Shown one piece after another: positions 46,892 to 55,218 of a stretch of DNA of 64,000 nucleotides. A program made the translations under genes and the position numbers. The stretch lies in assembly GCA_018524345.1 (NCBI GenBank), contig JADQAZ010000003.1:620001-684000 (forward strand), given 5' to 3'. Below the pieces are notes generated by a model that made no database searches, was not told the origin of the DNA, and was given only the letters and a program-made list of their open reading frames with translations. How positions within the stretch are numbered: position 1 is the first letter of the stretch; every line of letters begins with the position of its first letter. This stretch comes from Harenicola maris. GTDB taxonomy: Bacteria; Pseudomonadota; Alphaproteobacteria; Rhodobacterales; Rhodobacteraceae.

Positions 46892-47437
46892 CTACTTCGC
46901 TGTTTTCCAATCAACGGGGTTCACATAGGCGAGTTGATCGCCTTCGCTGACCATGACTTCGCCGTCCTGAATGTTGACCTGAAGTTTCATTGCGCGGCTC
47001 GCCATCTTTGACAGGGCCTCTGTTTCGATTTCCGGCAGGTTCACCACCGAAAGATTGTCAAAGCGCGTGGTGCTGTTCTGGACTTTGTCCCACCAGACGT
47101 CCGCAGGCTTGCCGCCATAGGGGTAGACGATCACTTTGTCTGCCTTGCCACAGGACTGGCGCAGGACCTTCTCGCTTGGCAGGCCAAGGGCGATCCAGAG
47201 GTTGAGTTCTCCGCTCAGGCTCTTTTGCCAGATGTCCGGTTCGTCATCGGTCGAAAGGCCTTTGGTCAGTTCCAGATGCTCTTGCGCGTTCAGAGCAAAA
47301 GCGATCAGGCGCACCATGAGCCTTTCGTCGGTTTCCGAAGGGTGTTTTGCGACCGTAAGCTTGTGGGTTTCGTAGTAGTGGCGATCCATGTCGGAGACAG
47401 AGAGTTCGACTTTGTAAATAGTGGCTTTTTGCGCCAT
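46892..47437 (-). CDS. yaeQ: YaeQ family protein
   Basis: 181-aa YaeQ-family protein: ATIYKVELSVSDMDRHYYE at the N-terminus and VIVYPYGGKPADVWWDKV further on are hallmark segments. The structure of the family is related to PD-(D/E)XK nucleases, but its cellular role is not settled. It stands alone between the ugp-type operon and a divergent pentapeptide gene. Confidence 0.92.
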   Translation of the reverse strand: MAQKATIYKVELSVSDMDRHYYETHKLTVAKHPSETDERLMVRLIAFALNAQEHLELTKGLSTDDEPDIWQKSLSGELNLWIALGLPSEKVLRQSCGKADKVIVYPYGGKPADVWWDKVQNSTTRFDNLSVVNLPEIETEALSKMASRAMKLQVNIQDGEVMVSEGDQLAYVNPVDWKTAK

Positions 47438-47568
47438 GATCTGTGCTAATCCTTGAAAGATTGGGATGCCTACTCTGTCTGCCGAAGTTTGGAAAGGGGC
47501 GCCGCACCGGCAGCGCGCCGATTGATTACACGGTTGAACGGGGCAGGGCGTGGTGACAGACAGGATCT

Positions 47569-48258
47569 ATGCAATGTGACAGGCCTCCCCATTTTTCCAA
47601 GCAACAGGTAACGCCGAGCGAGCTTGCGCGGGTTTGCCGCCAAAACGAGGCAGCCACGTTGAGCGCCTGCGATCTTCAAGGTATGGATATGAGCGGGCTG
47701 GCTATGGCTGGCTGGCGATTTGAAAAATGCAACCTGACAGGCGCCTCCTTTAACGGGGCGAATTTGGAGAACGCGGTTTTCCAAGGATGCCGTGCGCCGG
47801 GGAGCGGGTTCCTGAGTGCGATGCTCACAGAGGCGCGGATCGAGGGTGGAGATTTCAGCAATTGCGATTTCCGTGGGGCCCTGTTTGGCGAGGTGAAGCT
47901 GAGTGGTTGTAAAATGATTGGCGCGGATTTTAGCGAGCTTTGCGGCAACGGGTTCGAGATTGAGGAATGCCTGATGGGCCTTTCCCTTATGCCGAAGCTG
48001 TCCTTTCGGAAGACGACCTTGCGCGGTGTTGATTTCGCGGAGGCTGATCTTCGATCCTGCGATTTCCGGGAGGCCGTCTTTGAGAATTGCTCGCTGAGGG
48101 ATGCAAACCTGGCGGACTGTCGATTTCAAGGCGCAGATTTACGAGGTGCGGACCTTGGTGGGGTAACCCTTGGGGATGCCAAGCGTTTCAAAGGCGCCGT
48201 GATTTCCAAAGGTCAGGCTGCTGATCTTTTGAGCCAGCTTGGATTGAGTGTGTATTGA
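47569..48258 (+). CDS. Pentapeptide-repeat protein (Qnr-like architecture)
   Basis: 229 aa. From about residue 30 to 205 there are continuous A(D/N)LxX repeats (CNLTGASFNGANLENAVF; LRGVDFAEADLRSCDF), predicted to form a right-handed quadrilateral helix. A break near residues 130-145 and a C-terminal helix (AADLLSQLGLSVY) resemble Qnr/MfpA-like proteins that mimic DNA and bind gyrase. Chromosomal members may have other roles. No neighbour suggests one. Confidence 0.78.
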   Translation: MQCDRPPHFSKQQVTPSELARVCRQNEAATLSACDLQGMDMSGLAMAGWRFEKCNLTGASFNGANLENAVFQGCRAPGSGFLSAMLTEARIEGGDFSNCDFRGALFGEVKLSGCKMIGADFSELCGNGFEIEECLMGLSLMPKLSFRKTTLRGVDFAEADLRSCDFREAVFENCSLRDANLADCRFQGADLRGADLGGVTLGDAKRFKGAVISKGQAADLLSQLGLSVY

Positions 48259-48290
48259 TGCGACCCGGCCAAGGTATGAAGCCCACGTGC

Positions 48291-48611
48291 CTATGAGGTG
48301 CTGGTCAGTTTCATCAGGATAAGGCCCGCCACGATCAACAGCGCTGCGATGAGGCGTAGGGGCGTAACGGCCTCGCCCAGAAGGACAATGCCAAGAACGA
48401 AGGTGCCAATGGCGCCGATACCCGTCCAGACCGTATAGGCGGTGCCGAGCGGGAGGGACCGCATCGCAAGAGCAAGCAGAGCGAAGCTCGCGCACATCGT
48501 GACTAAGGTGATTGCACTGGGCACCAGCAGGGTAAAGCCCTCTGATTTTTTCATAAAGAACGCCCAGACAATTTCCAGAACGCCGGCAACTAAGAGGTAG
48601 ATCCAAGCCAT
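48291..48611 (-). CDS. gdx: SMR-family exporter, probable guanidinium exporter Gdx (SugE type)
   Basis: 106-aa, four-helix small multidrug resistance protein. The essential membrane glutamate lies in VLEIVWAFF (E13) and the Gdx-type stretch LPLGTAYTVWTGIGAIGT is present. The start MAWIYLL at 48611 has AAAGG upstream. A guanidine-II riboswitch sits immediately before it, which strongly supports guanidinium as substrate and a single-gene, homodimeric exporter. Confidence 0.92.
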   Translation of the reverse strand: MAWIYLLVAGVLEIVWAFFMKKSEGFTLLVPSAITLVTMCASFALLALAMRSLPLGTAYTVWTGIGAIGTFVLGIVLLGEAVTPLRLIAALLIVAGLILMKLTSTS

Positions 48612-48633
48612 GGGGGACCTTTCTATTTCTAGG

Positions 48634-48675
48634 TCGGGTCGTCCCGATGGGGTTGGAAAATCACGGGCCGTCCCG
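48634..48675 (-). promoter_or_regulatory. Guanidine-II (mini-ykkC) riboswitch upstream of gdx
   Basis: On the minus strand two small hairpins occur in tandem, each with the diagnostic ACGR tetraloop: CGGG-ACGG-CCCG (48675-48664) and TCGGG-ACGA-CCCGA (48647-48634), joined by a 16-nt linker. The second lies about 15 nt upstream of the gdx ribosome-binding site, the usual placement for this class, which frees the translation start when guanidinium is bound. Confidence 0.9.
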
Positions 48676-48740
48676 CGACGATGAACGAGTATCTGCCCGC
48701 AGGCCAAGGCGTCAATGGGTTTGCCTTGAGAGCGAAGGAT

Positions 48741-49562
48741 CTAGTCAGTTCGAGAGGCTTCTGAATAGCCAAGGTCGCTTGATAGTTGCTCTGTGAATGC
48801 AAGCAGCTCGCGAACGGTTGTGGCGTCCTTGTCGATGGAGATCGCGTCGCTGGGGCCGATTGCGGCCACGCAGAGTTGCAGTCCACCGGAATGATCAAAC
48901 ACGGGTCCGGAAATCGCGGTAATCCCGGGGATCGGCATGTCTTGCGTGGTGCCAAAGCCCTGCGCGCGGGTCTTTTCGACGTTTTCCCGAAAAGCGAGTT
49001 TGTCGATGGTGTAAAAGCTGCGGCGGCTGCTATCGCTGTCGGTGAATTCGCGCTCGACCAGTGGGGCGGTCGTGCTTTCGGGCAGGAAAGCACAGAACAC
49101 GAGGCCTGTAGCCGTCATCGGAAGAGAATAGACTCCGCCGACGCGGATGTTGATATGCAGCGAACGTTCATATTCCTGAATATAAGTGATGGTCGGCCCC
49201 TGTGCTCCCCAAACTGCAACGGAGACCATCATCTGCAGGCTTTCCGACAGAGCCCCGACACGTTCAATGGCCATGCGATGAGCGTTCTGTTTGCGCAGCC
49301 GGGCCAAGCCAAGATGCAGGGCGAATGGTCCGAGTTGATAGAGGCCGCGTCCGGTCTTTTCGACCATGCCCATGTTGATGAAGCTGACAAGATAGGGGTG
49401 CAACTGCCCGGCAGCGATGCCTGTCATATCGGACAGCACGCTAAGGGTGAGCGGTTTGCTTGCCTGACCAAAGACACCAAGAATGCGGCCGCCGACATCG
49501 ATGGAGGAAACTCCGCGTTGTTCCTTTTTGGCCTTTGGTTTTTTGTCAGGCACTGCGTCCAT
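48741..49562 (-). CDS. IclR-family transcriptional regulator
   Basis: 273 aa. A lysine-rich N-terminus is followed by the IclR winged helix (GGRILGVFGQASKPLTLSVL; SDMTGIAAGQLHPYLVSF) and the effector domain (MVSVAVWGAQGPTITYIQEY). The start at 49562 is one base after the stop of the OsmC-type gene, so the two are co-translated. It probably controls the divergent TRAP/hydroxy-acid dehydrogenase operon. Confidence 0.87.
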   Translation of the reverse strand: MDAVPDKKPKAKKEQRGVSSIDVGGRILGVFGQASKPLTLSVLSDMTGIAAGQLHPYLVSFINMGMVEKTGRGLYQLGPFALHLGLARLRKQNAHRMAIERVGALSESLQMMVSVAVWGAQGPTITYIQEYERSLHINIRVGGVYSLPMTATGLVFCAFLPESTTAPLVEREFTDSDSSRRSFYTIDKLAFRENVEKTRAQGFGTTQDMPIPGITAISGPVFDHSGGLQLCVAAIGPSDAISIDKDATTVRELLAFTEQLSSDLGYSEASRTD

Positions 49563-49563
49563 G

Positions 49564-50748
49564 TTACCCCGTCTTTTGAAATCGTAATTTGGTCTTAAGT
49601 GGTGTTTTACATAAGGCATGCAAGAAACAGGCCTGTTCTGCAAGGTCCAGCATTTCGGCGGCCTTGGCCTGTGCTTCCGAGGATTTCAAGGCAAGGTGGG
49701 TTTCGGCGGGCATGGCTGCACCGGGTTTGGATGTGCCGCCTGATGCGCCGCCGAGGCTGAGGTGCATATCCTGAATGATGGCATATTCGGGCAGGTCGAG
49801 CTTTTGGGATTTTGCCAGAATGCCAAGCTGTGTCATGAAGCAAAAGCCGATGCCTGCGGCCATCAAGGTGTTTGCGTCGGGGGCACGCTGGGTGTTTTCC
49901 GCGCTAAGGAAACGCCATTCAGAACCATGGGGAAAATGCAGTTGTTGCAATATTTCTTTCATCCCGTCAGGGCGTAATTCGGCCACGGCCGCCACATGCA
50001 GGGGCCTCGCAGAGGGGGCAGTGGTGGAGTAGGCCGCGCCGTTGTCTTGCGGTGGTGGGTTGGTTTGGGAAGGGGGAGACATGCCGACACGTTCGAGCAG
50101 GGTGGTGTCGGTACCTGTAGGGGCAGGTGTCCATTCGGCATTTGCCATGGGAATGGCGGCTTCATTGAGGGGGGCAACCCGAGTGGGCGCGATTTCTTGG
50201 CCATTCTGGGAAAGAGTAAAGAGGCTTTTATGGGCGCCTGTGACCAGACCGTTTTGCGGGGCGGCCCCGACGGAGTCGGATAAAAGCTGCACCAAGGCCT
50301 TGTCTTCAATATCGCAGGCAATCTCCACCATCAGGTCCACAGACTGAGCCCCGCCGACCATGGTGCCTTTGAGCATTGATCCCGACATGGTGAAGAAATT
50401 ATCCAGTGTCACCCGCAGAGAACCAATTTTCACGCCCCGTTGATCAGCAAGTGCGAGGATCTCCTCCATATAAGAGGCGGCGAGGCCTGCCGCGAAAAAG
50501 CCAAGCGGAGGTGGCGCGGCGTCATGGCCGTTCAGGTTTGCGCCTTCATCGCTGACAAGGCGCCATGTCAGGCCGGTGCGATCCGATGTGACGTAGGCCT
50601 CTTTTTGAAAACCTGCCAGCGAAGTTGCGCAAAGACGCAGGGCCTCGGCCAATTTCCGGCGGGGTGCTGCCATGGGCGCACCTTGGGACTGTGCTTGGAA
50701 GACGAGGGGCAGGCCGACGTCCTGGATCGCATTGCGCTCGGTGGGCAT
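49564..50748 (-). CDS. Double-domain OsmC family protein
   Basis: 394 aa with two OsmC/Ohr-like domains (about 1-160 and 240-394) joined by a Pro/Ser/Thr-rich linker (SPPSQTNPPPQDNG). Domain 2 keeps cysteines at the expected places (C303 in GFCFMTQLG; C374 and C380 in ACFLHALC). In domain 1 the first position is AGLAASYM with no cysteine. Single-domain relatives reduce organic hydroperoxides; a fused pair with one degenerate half suggests another role. The start at 50748 has GGGAGA upstream. It is divergent from the TRAP operon. Confidence 0.82.
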   Translation of the reverse strand: MPTERNAIQDVGLPLVFQAQSQGAPMAAPRRKLAEALRLCATSLAGFQKEAYVTSDRTGLTWRLVSDEGANLNGHDAAPPPLGFFAAGLAASYMEEILALADQRGVKIGSLRVTLDNFFTMSGSMLKGTMVGGAQSVDLMVEIACDIEDKALVQLLSDSVGAAPQNGLVTGAHKSLFTLSQNGQEIAPTRVAPLNEAAIPMANAEWTPAPTGTDTTLLERVGMSPPSQTNPPPQDNGAAYSTTAPSARPLHVAAVAELRPDGMKEILQQLHFPHGSEWRFLSAENTQRAPDANTLMAAGIGFCFMTQLGILAKSQKLDLPEYAIIQDMHLSLGGASGGTSKPGAAMPAETHLALKSSEAQAKAAEMLDLAEQACFLHALCKTPLKTKLRFQKTG

Positions 50749-50881
50749 GGGTTTTCTCCCTTTTTCGAGGGGTCCGAGGGGCCTGCGGCTATGGTGGACG
50801 CCTTCGAAGTTTTTTCTTGTGTATTCGCTCGAATCGAGCAATTAGTTAATTGCTAATAAATTAGTAGTCTGGGAGGACAAG
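50749..50881. promoter_or_regulatory. Divergent promoter region with two inverted repeats
   Basis: GCTCGA-A-TCGAGC at 50827-50839 and ATTAG-N7-CTAAT at 50841-50857 lie back to back in the gap between the OsmC-type gene and dctP. They are candidate IclR operator sites or overlap the promoters. A GGGAGG site precedes dctP. Confidence 0.5.
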
Positions 50882-51958
50882 ATGATCAACGGCTTTATCA
50901 ACCCCAAGTTTTTACTCGGCGGCGCCTTCGCCCTGGCGCTTTCTGTGCCGGGATACGCGGCGGAAACTGTCAACCTGACGACCGTTTCGGGCTATGCGAA
51001 AACTGCCGCTTGGGTTCAGATTTTCGAGGATGTCTATGTGCCGGCCGTGAACGCCAAGTTGGCCGAAACGGGCAACTACGAGATCAACTGGAACTACGGA
51101 TGGGGTGGATCGATTGTTGGGCCAAAGGGGGAGTTGGAGGCAATCGAAGTCGGCCTTGCAGACATCGGCGTTGTTCAAACTGTCTTCCATCCCGACAAGC
51201 TGCGGGTCTATGACATCGCCTTTGCCACGCCTTTTGTGACGACGGACCTTGATCTGGTAACCCGGACGGTCAACGATCTAACGGCGGAGTTTCCCGCGAT
51301 GCAGCAGGTCTGGAGCGACAATGGAATGCACTTCCTGACCACACTGGCGGCGGTTGATAACTATCAAATTCTACTAAACGGCGAATACACGGGGCCGGAA
51401 AGCCTCAATGGGCTCAAACTCGGCGGGGCAGGGATGAACCTGCGCTATGTTGAGGGGGTAGGCGCGACCGGCGTTTCATCGACGCTGGCTGATTTCTATA
51501 ACGGTGTAGCAAGCGGGCTGTTCGACGGGGCGATTGCTTGGGCCACAGCGGCAGAGGCATTCAAGCTGTATGAGGCCGCGCCGACCTATGTGAAGGTCGA
51601 TTTTGGTGGCGTGAACTCAATGGCGCTGAGCGTGAACGAGGGCATTTGGGAGGGCTTGCCTGAGGAAGTGCAGATTGCCCTGAACGAAAGCGCCGAGACT
51701 TACCGCGAGGCACTAGCGAAGTTCTCTATGGAAGAGGCGGCGCAGGCCATCGACGATATGGTTGCGGCTGGGGCCACGGTTGTTCAGGTGAGCCAGGAGG
51801 ATCGCAAGATTTGGGCCGACGGCTTGGCGAATATCGCACAGGAATGGGCCACGGAGGTTGAGGCCACCGGCGCACCGGGCGGCGATATTCTTGATGCCTA
51901 TATCGCGGCAATGAAGGCGGCGGATCAAACGATCCTACGCGATTGGTCCGCCGAATAA
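50882..51958 (+). CDS. dctP: TRAP transporter substrate-binding protein DctP
   Basis: 358-aa periplasmic receptor with a Sec signal peptide (cleavage near GYAAETV, residue 23). The DctP core includes NGLKLGGAGMNLRYVEGVGA and the SVNEGIWEGLPEEVQIALNE region. It is first in the dctP-dctQ-dctM-dehydrogenase operon. The downstream enzyme suggests a 2-hydroxy acid ligand. Confidence 0.9.
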   Translation: MINGFINPKFLLGGAFALALSVPGYAAETVNLTTVSGYAKTAAWVQIFEDVYVPAVNAKLAETGNYEINWNYGWGGSIVGPKGELEAIEVGLADIGVVQTVFHPDKLRVYDIAFATPFVTTDLDLVTRTVNDLTAEFPAMQQVWSDNGMHFLTTLAAVDNYQILLNGEYTGPESLNGLKLGGAGMNLRYVEGVGATGVSSTLADFYNGVASGLFDGAIAWATAAEAFKLYEAAPTYVKVDFGGVNSMALSVNEGIWEGLPEEVQIALNESAETYREALAKFSMEEAAQAIDDMVAAGATVVQVSQEDRKIWADGLANIAQEWATEVEATGAPGGDILDAYIAAMKAADQTILRDWSAE

Positions 51959-51983
51959 GGCGCTCTGCTTGCAAAGAAGATCC

Positions 51984-52011
51984 GCGGGGGCGTGTTGATC
52001 CATGCCCTCGC
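51984..52011 (+). promoter_or_regulatory. Intercistronic hairpin between dctP and dctQ
   Basis: GCGGGGGCGTG / CATGCCCTCGC form an 11-bp RNA stem with two G-U pairs and a six-base loop, 25 bp after the dctP stop. There is no T-run. Confidence 0.6.
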
Positions 52012-52037
52012 TGTGCCCTCCCATTTGGAAATTAAAG

Positions 52038-52562
52038 ATGCCTAATCTTATAACCCCGGCCAATCGGTTTTTGGCCAGTGTTGGCACGGTGCTGATCCTG
52101 TTGCAGATGCTGCTGATTTGTAGCGACATCGCAAGGCGATCCCTGTTGTCACAGCCTATTCCCGGTGTGTTCGAGGTGATCGAACTGACAATCGTCGCCA
52201 TCGTGTTCCTTCAGATACCGCGGGCGATTGAGACAGGATCCTTCATCCGTTCTGACGGGTTGTTTTCGTTCACGCAGCGCCGCTATCCACGCTTGGGGCG
52301 CACGATGGACTTTGCCTTTAACACAGTGGGGGCTCTTGTCATGGCGGCGATTGCCTATGGGGTTTACTTCAAGCTTGTGCAGGCGATTGAGCGTAACCTG
52401 TTTACGGGCAATCCGGGTATCTTTACCGCCCCGATCTGGCCCGCGCTTCTTTGCGTGGTGGTGGGGGCGGTTATGGCCTCTTTGTCATATGTTACCGTGA
52501 CCTATCGGCACCTCAAAAATCCATCCCTTTTGACCGGAGAGGTGCGTTGTGACGGGCATTGA
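52038..52562 (+). CDS. dctQ: TRAP transporter small permease DctQ
   Basis: 174-aa membrane protein with four helices. The DctQ-type segment IELTIVAIVFLQIPRAIETG contains the conserved helix-2/3 pattern. The start at 52038 (MPNLITPAN) follows AAAG. It overlaps dctM, whose GTG at 52549 lies within its last codons. Confidence 0.87.
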   Translation: MPNLITPANRFLASVGTVLILLQMLLICSDIARRSLLSQPIPGVFEVIELTIVAIVFLQIPRAIETGSFIRSDGLFSFTQRRYPRLGRTMDFAFNTVGALVMAAIAYGVYFKLVQAIERNLFTGNPGIFTAPIWPALLCVVVGAVMASLSYVTVTYRHLKNPSLLTGEVRCDGH

Positions 52563-53850
52563 GATCGGGATTATCTCCCTCGTGGTCATGGTGGTTTTGA
52601 TCTACCTTGGCATGCATGTTGCTATCTCCCTCGCAGCGGTGTCTTTCGTTGCGATCTGGGTTTTCAAAGGCAACGCGACCATTGCAATCAGCCTTTTGAC
52701 CATTGCGGCAAAGGACACTGTAGCCAGTTATTCCTTTGGCGTGGTGCCGCTGTTTGTTTTGATGGGGTTGTTCGTGACCAAAGCGAACCTTGGGCGCGAC
52801 ATCTACGCCGTAGCCAATGCCGCTTTCCGCCGGCTTGACGGCGGGCTGGGGGTTGCGACGGTTGCTGCAAATGCGATTTTCGCGGCGATCACCGGCATTT
52901 CCATCGCCTCGGCGGCGATCTTTACCCGCATCGCTGTGCCTGAGATGGTGCGTTATGGTCATACGCCCCGTTTTGCCGTCGGCGTCGTGGCGGGGAGCTC
53001 GGTTTTGGGGATGCTCATTCCGCCCTCTGTTTTGCTAATTATCTATGCGCTGATTGCAGAGGTTTCGATTGCCCATATGTTCACCGCCGGGATCTTGCCG
53101 GGGATTGTTCTGGCCTTTCTGTTTTGCATGCTGATCCTGATGATGTGCCGCTTTGCGCCTGGTTTTACCGGTAGGGTAGAGCGGCTAGTAGATGAGGAGC
53201 GGTTAGGCCTGTTCAACGGTGTCAAGCTTCTCGCGCCTTCTGTTTTGCTTATCGCTGTGGTTTTGGGCGGCATTTACGGCGGGGTCTTCACCCCGACAGA
53301 GGCCGGTGCTGCGGGGGCGTTTTGCGCTATGGTGATTGCCTTGGCGAAACGCTCGCTTGATCTACGAGGGTTCTGGAACATCCTGACGGATGCGGGCCAA
53401 ACCACCGCCTCGATCCTGTTCCTTATCATTGCAGCGAGCATGTATAGCCGAATGCTGGGTGTATCCGGCATTCCCAGTCAGCTCTCCAGTTTTGTAGGCA
53501 GCCTAGATGCAGGATTTGCCTTCATCTTGCTAATTTACATCCTGCTGATGATTTTCTTGGGGACGATCCTCGATTCAACCTCGATCATTCTGGTTTTGGT
53601 GCCGCTGTTCCTGCCGATCTTTGCCGACTACGATGTAAACCTGATCTGGCTTGGCATCATAACGGTGCTTGGTGTGGAAATCGGTTTGCTGACACCGCCC
53701 CTCGGGATTGCCTGTTTTGTTATCAAAGGCTCGCTAGAGGATAAGTCGATCTCCTTGGCGGATATCTTCATCGGGGCATTTCCCTTTGCCCTTGCGATGG
53801 TGCTGGGGCTGCTGATTGTGATCTTCTTTCCTTGGCTAACGTTGCACTGA
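52549..53850 (+). CDS. dctM: TRAP transporter large permease DctM
   Basis: 433-aa permease with about 12 helices. DctM hallmarks are present: ITGISIASAAIFTRIAVPEM, SSVLGMLIPPSVLLIIYALI and GLLTPPLGIACFVIKG. The GTG start at 52549 has GGAGAGG upstream. Its stop overlaps the dehydrogenase start (TGATG-type). Confidence 0.93.
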   Translation: MTGIEIGIISLVVMVVLIYLGMHVAISLAAVSFVAIWVFKGNATIAISLLTIAAKDTVASYSFGVVPLFVLMGLFVTKANLGRDIYAVANAAFRRLDGGLGVATVAANAIFAAITGISIASAAIFTRIAVPEMVRYGHTPRFAVGVVAGSSVLGMLIPPSVLLIIYALIAEVSIAHMFTAGILPGIVLAFLFCMLILMMCRFAPGFTGRVERLVDEERLGLFNGVKLLAPSVLLIAVVLGGIYGGVFTPTEAGAAGAFCAMVIALAKRSLDLRGFWNILTDAGQTTASILFLIIAASMYSRMLGVSGIPSQLSSFVGSLDAGFAFILLIYILLMIFLGTILDSTSIILVLVPLFLPIFADYDVNLIWLGIITVLGVEIGLLTPPLGIACFVIKGSLEDKSISLADIFIGAFPFALAMVLGLLIVIFFPWLTLH

Positions 53851-55013
53851 TGGGCCACGTCAAGAATGCGGTCACAATCGATGACCTGAAGCGCATGGCG
53901 CATCGCCGCCTGCCCAAGTTTGTAATCGGATATGCCGAGCAGGGGGCGGGGAACGGGGCCTGTGCCACGGGCAATGTCGATGCCTTCGAAGGGTATAATT
54001 TGGTGCCACGGGCTCTTGCAGGGCAGGAGCCCGTGGACACTTCAATACAGATATTTGGCCGACGCTATGCCCAGCCTTTCGGGATTTCTGCCGTCGGAGT
54101 TTCCGGATTATATCGCAGGGGCGCGGATACTCTTCTTGCCGAAGCTGCGCGAGAAGCGAATATCCCATTCATCCTGTCAGGCTCTGGTGCGGCTAGTATC
54201 GAAACGGTTGCTAAGGTTGCCCCGGATCATACTTGGTATCAGCTTTATCCTGCAAAGCAGGCGCGAATTACCAACGACTTTATCGACCGTGCCGGCAATG
54301 CTGGTGTGGAGGTATTGGTGATCACGGTGGACTATCCAGAACCGAACCGAAGTGAAGTTGCGCAACGAACCGGTGTTTCAGTCGGGCGTGGTCCGACGCT
54401 ACGGACCTTCCCCTCGCTCGCTTGGAATGTGGCGCAGCATCCCGGTTGGTTGCTGGATTTCATTGCCTCGGGCGGCACGCCAGAGCTGGAAAGCTGGCGC
54501 AATTATGCTCCGAAGGGCGCAAAGCCTGCCGAGATTTTCAAAGTGTTCAACGAAAACTGGTGCGGTGCTTTTGGCTGGGACGAGATCGAACGCATTCGTG
54601 CGGTTTGGCCGGGTAAATTGGTGATAAAAGGGATCTTGAGCGCCGAGGACGTGCCCCGTGCAGTGGCGGCGGGCGCTGATGCGGTAACGATTTCGAACCA
54701 CGGCGGCAACAAGCTGGATCGGGCGATCCCGAGCCTACAGGCCCTTGCCAAGATATGCTCCGAGCAACGTGCGGCACATGACGTGCTGCTGTTCTTTGAT
54801 GGCGGTATCCGCCGCGGCACCGACGTTCTGACGGCGATGGCTGTTGGTGCGAGCTTTTGTTTTTTGGGGCGCTCCACCCTCTATGGTGTGGCGGCGGGGG
54901 GCGCGGCCGGTGCGCGCCGTGCCTTGGAGATCATGAGCGAGGAGACACGCTATGCCCTTGCTATGATCGGCTGTCGGCGTGCGGCGGATATCTGCAGGGA
55001 CTTCTTAGCCTAG
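53850..55013 (+). CDS. FMN-dependent alpha-hydroxy-acid dehydrogenase family protein
   Basis: 387-aa TIM-barrel flavoprotein of the lactate/mandelate/glycolate oxidase family. FMN-binding segments FFDGGIRRGTDVLTAMA and FLGRSTLYGVAAGG are intact, and the catalytic histidine H284 is in SNHGGNKLD. The substrate-carboxylate arginine that normally follows (HGGRQ) is replaced by N287-K288, as in some non-lactate relatives. It starts within the dctM stop and most likely oxidises the acid imported by DctPQM. Confidence 0.87.
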   Translation: MGHVKNAVTIDDLKRMAHRRLPKFVIGYAEQGAGNGACATGNVDAFEGYNLVPRALAGQEPVDTSIQIFGRRYAQPFGISAVGVSGLYRRGADTLLAEAAREANIPFILSGSGAASIETVAKVAPDHTWYQLYPAKQARITNDFIDRAGNAGVEVLVITVDYPEPNRSEVAQRTGVSVGRGPTLRTFPSLAWNVAQHPGWLLDFIASGGTPELESWRNYAPKGAKPAEIFKVFNENWCGAFGWDEIERIRAVWPGKLVIKGILSAEDVPRAVAAGADAVTISNHGGNKLDRAIPSLQALAKICSEQRAAHDVLLFFDGGIRRGTDVLTAMAVGASFCFLGRSTLYGVAAGGAAGARRALEIMSEETRYALAMIGCRRAADICRDFLA

Positions 55014-55025
55014 AGGCAGGCCTCT
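55012..55025 (+). terminator. Weak hairpin with T-run after the dehydrogenase gene
   Basis: AGAGG-CAGG-CCTCT starting within the stop codon, followed by TTAAA. The short stem makes this a tentative terminator. The rest of the gap to 55218 holds no gene. Confidence 0.35.
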
Positions 55026-55218
55026 TTAAATACTGGTACGGCGGCCGCGCCCGCCTAGAGGCTTATGACAAAGGGTAGGGGCCTGTCTTAAACCGGCTTT
55101 TCTGGTCTGGCATGAAAACTTAATTCATGTTTGAGCAACGGAAAATCCAGATGACCTCGTTCAACCTCAGTCCTCCGCCTTTCAGGGCGGGACGAATGAC
55201 AATGAGGGATCATCACAC

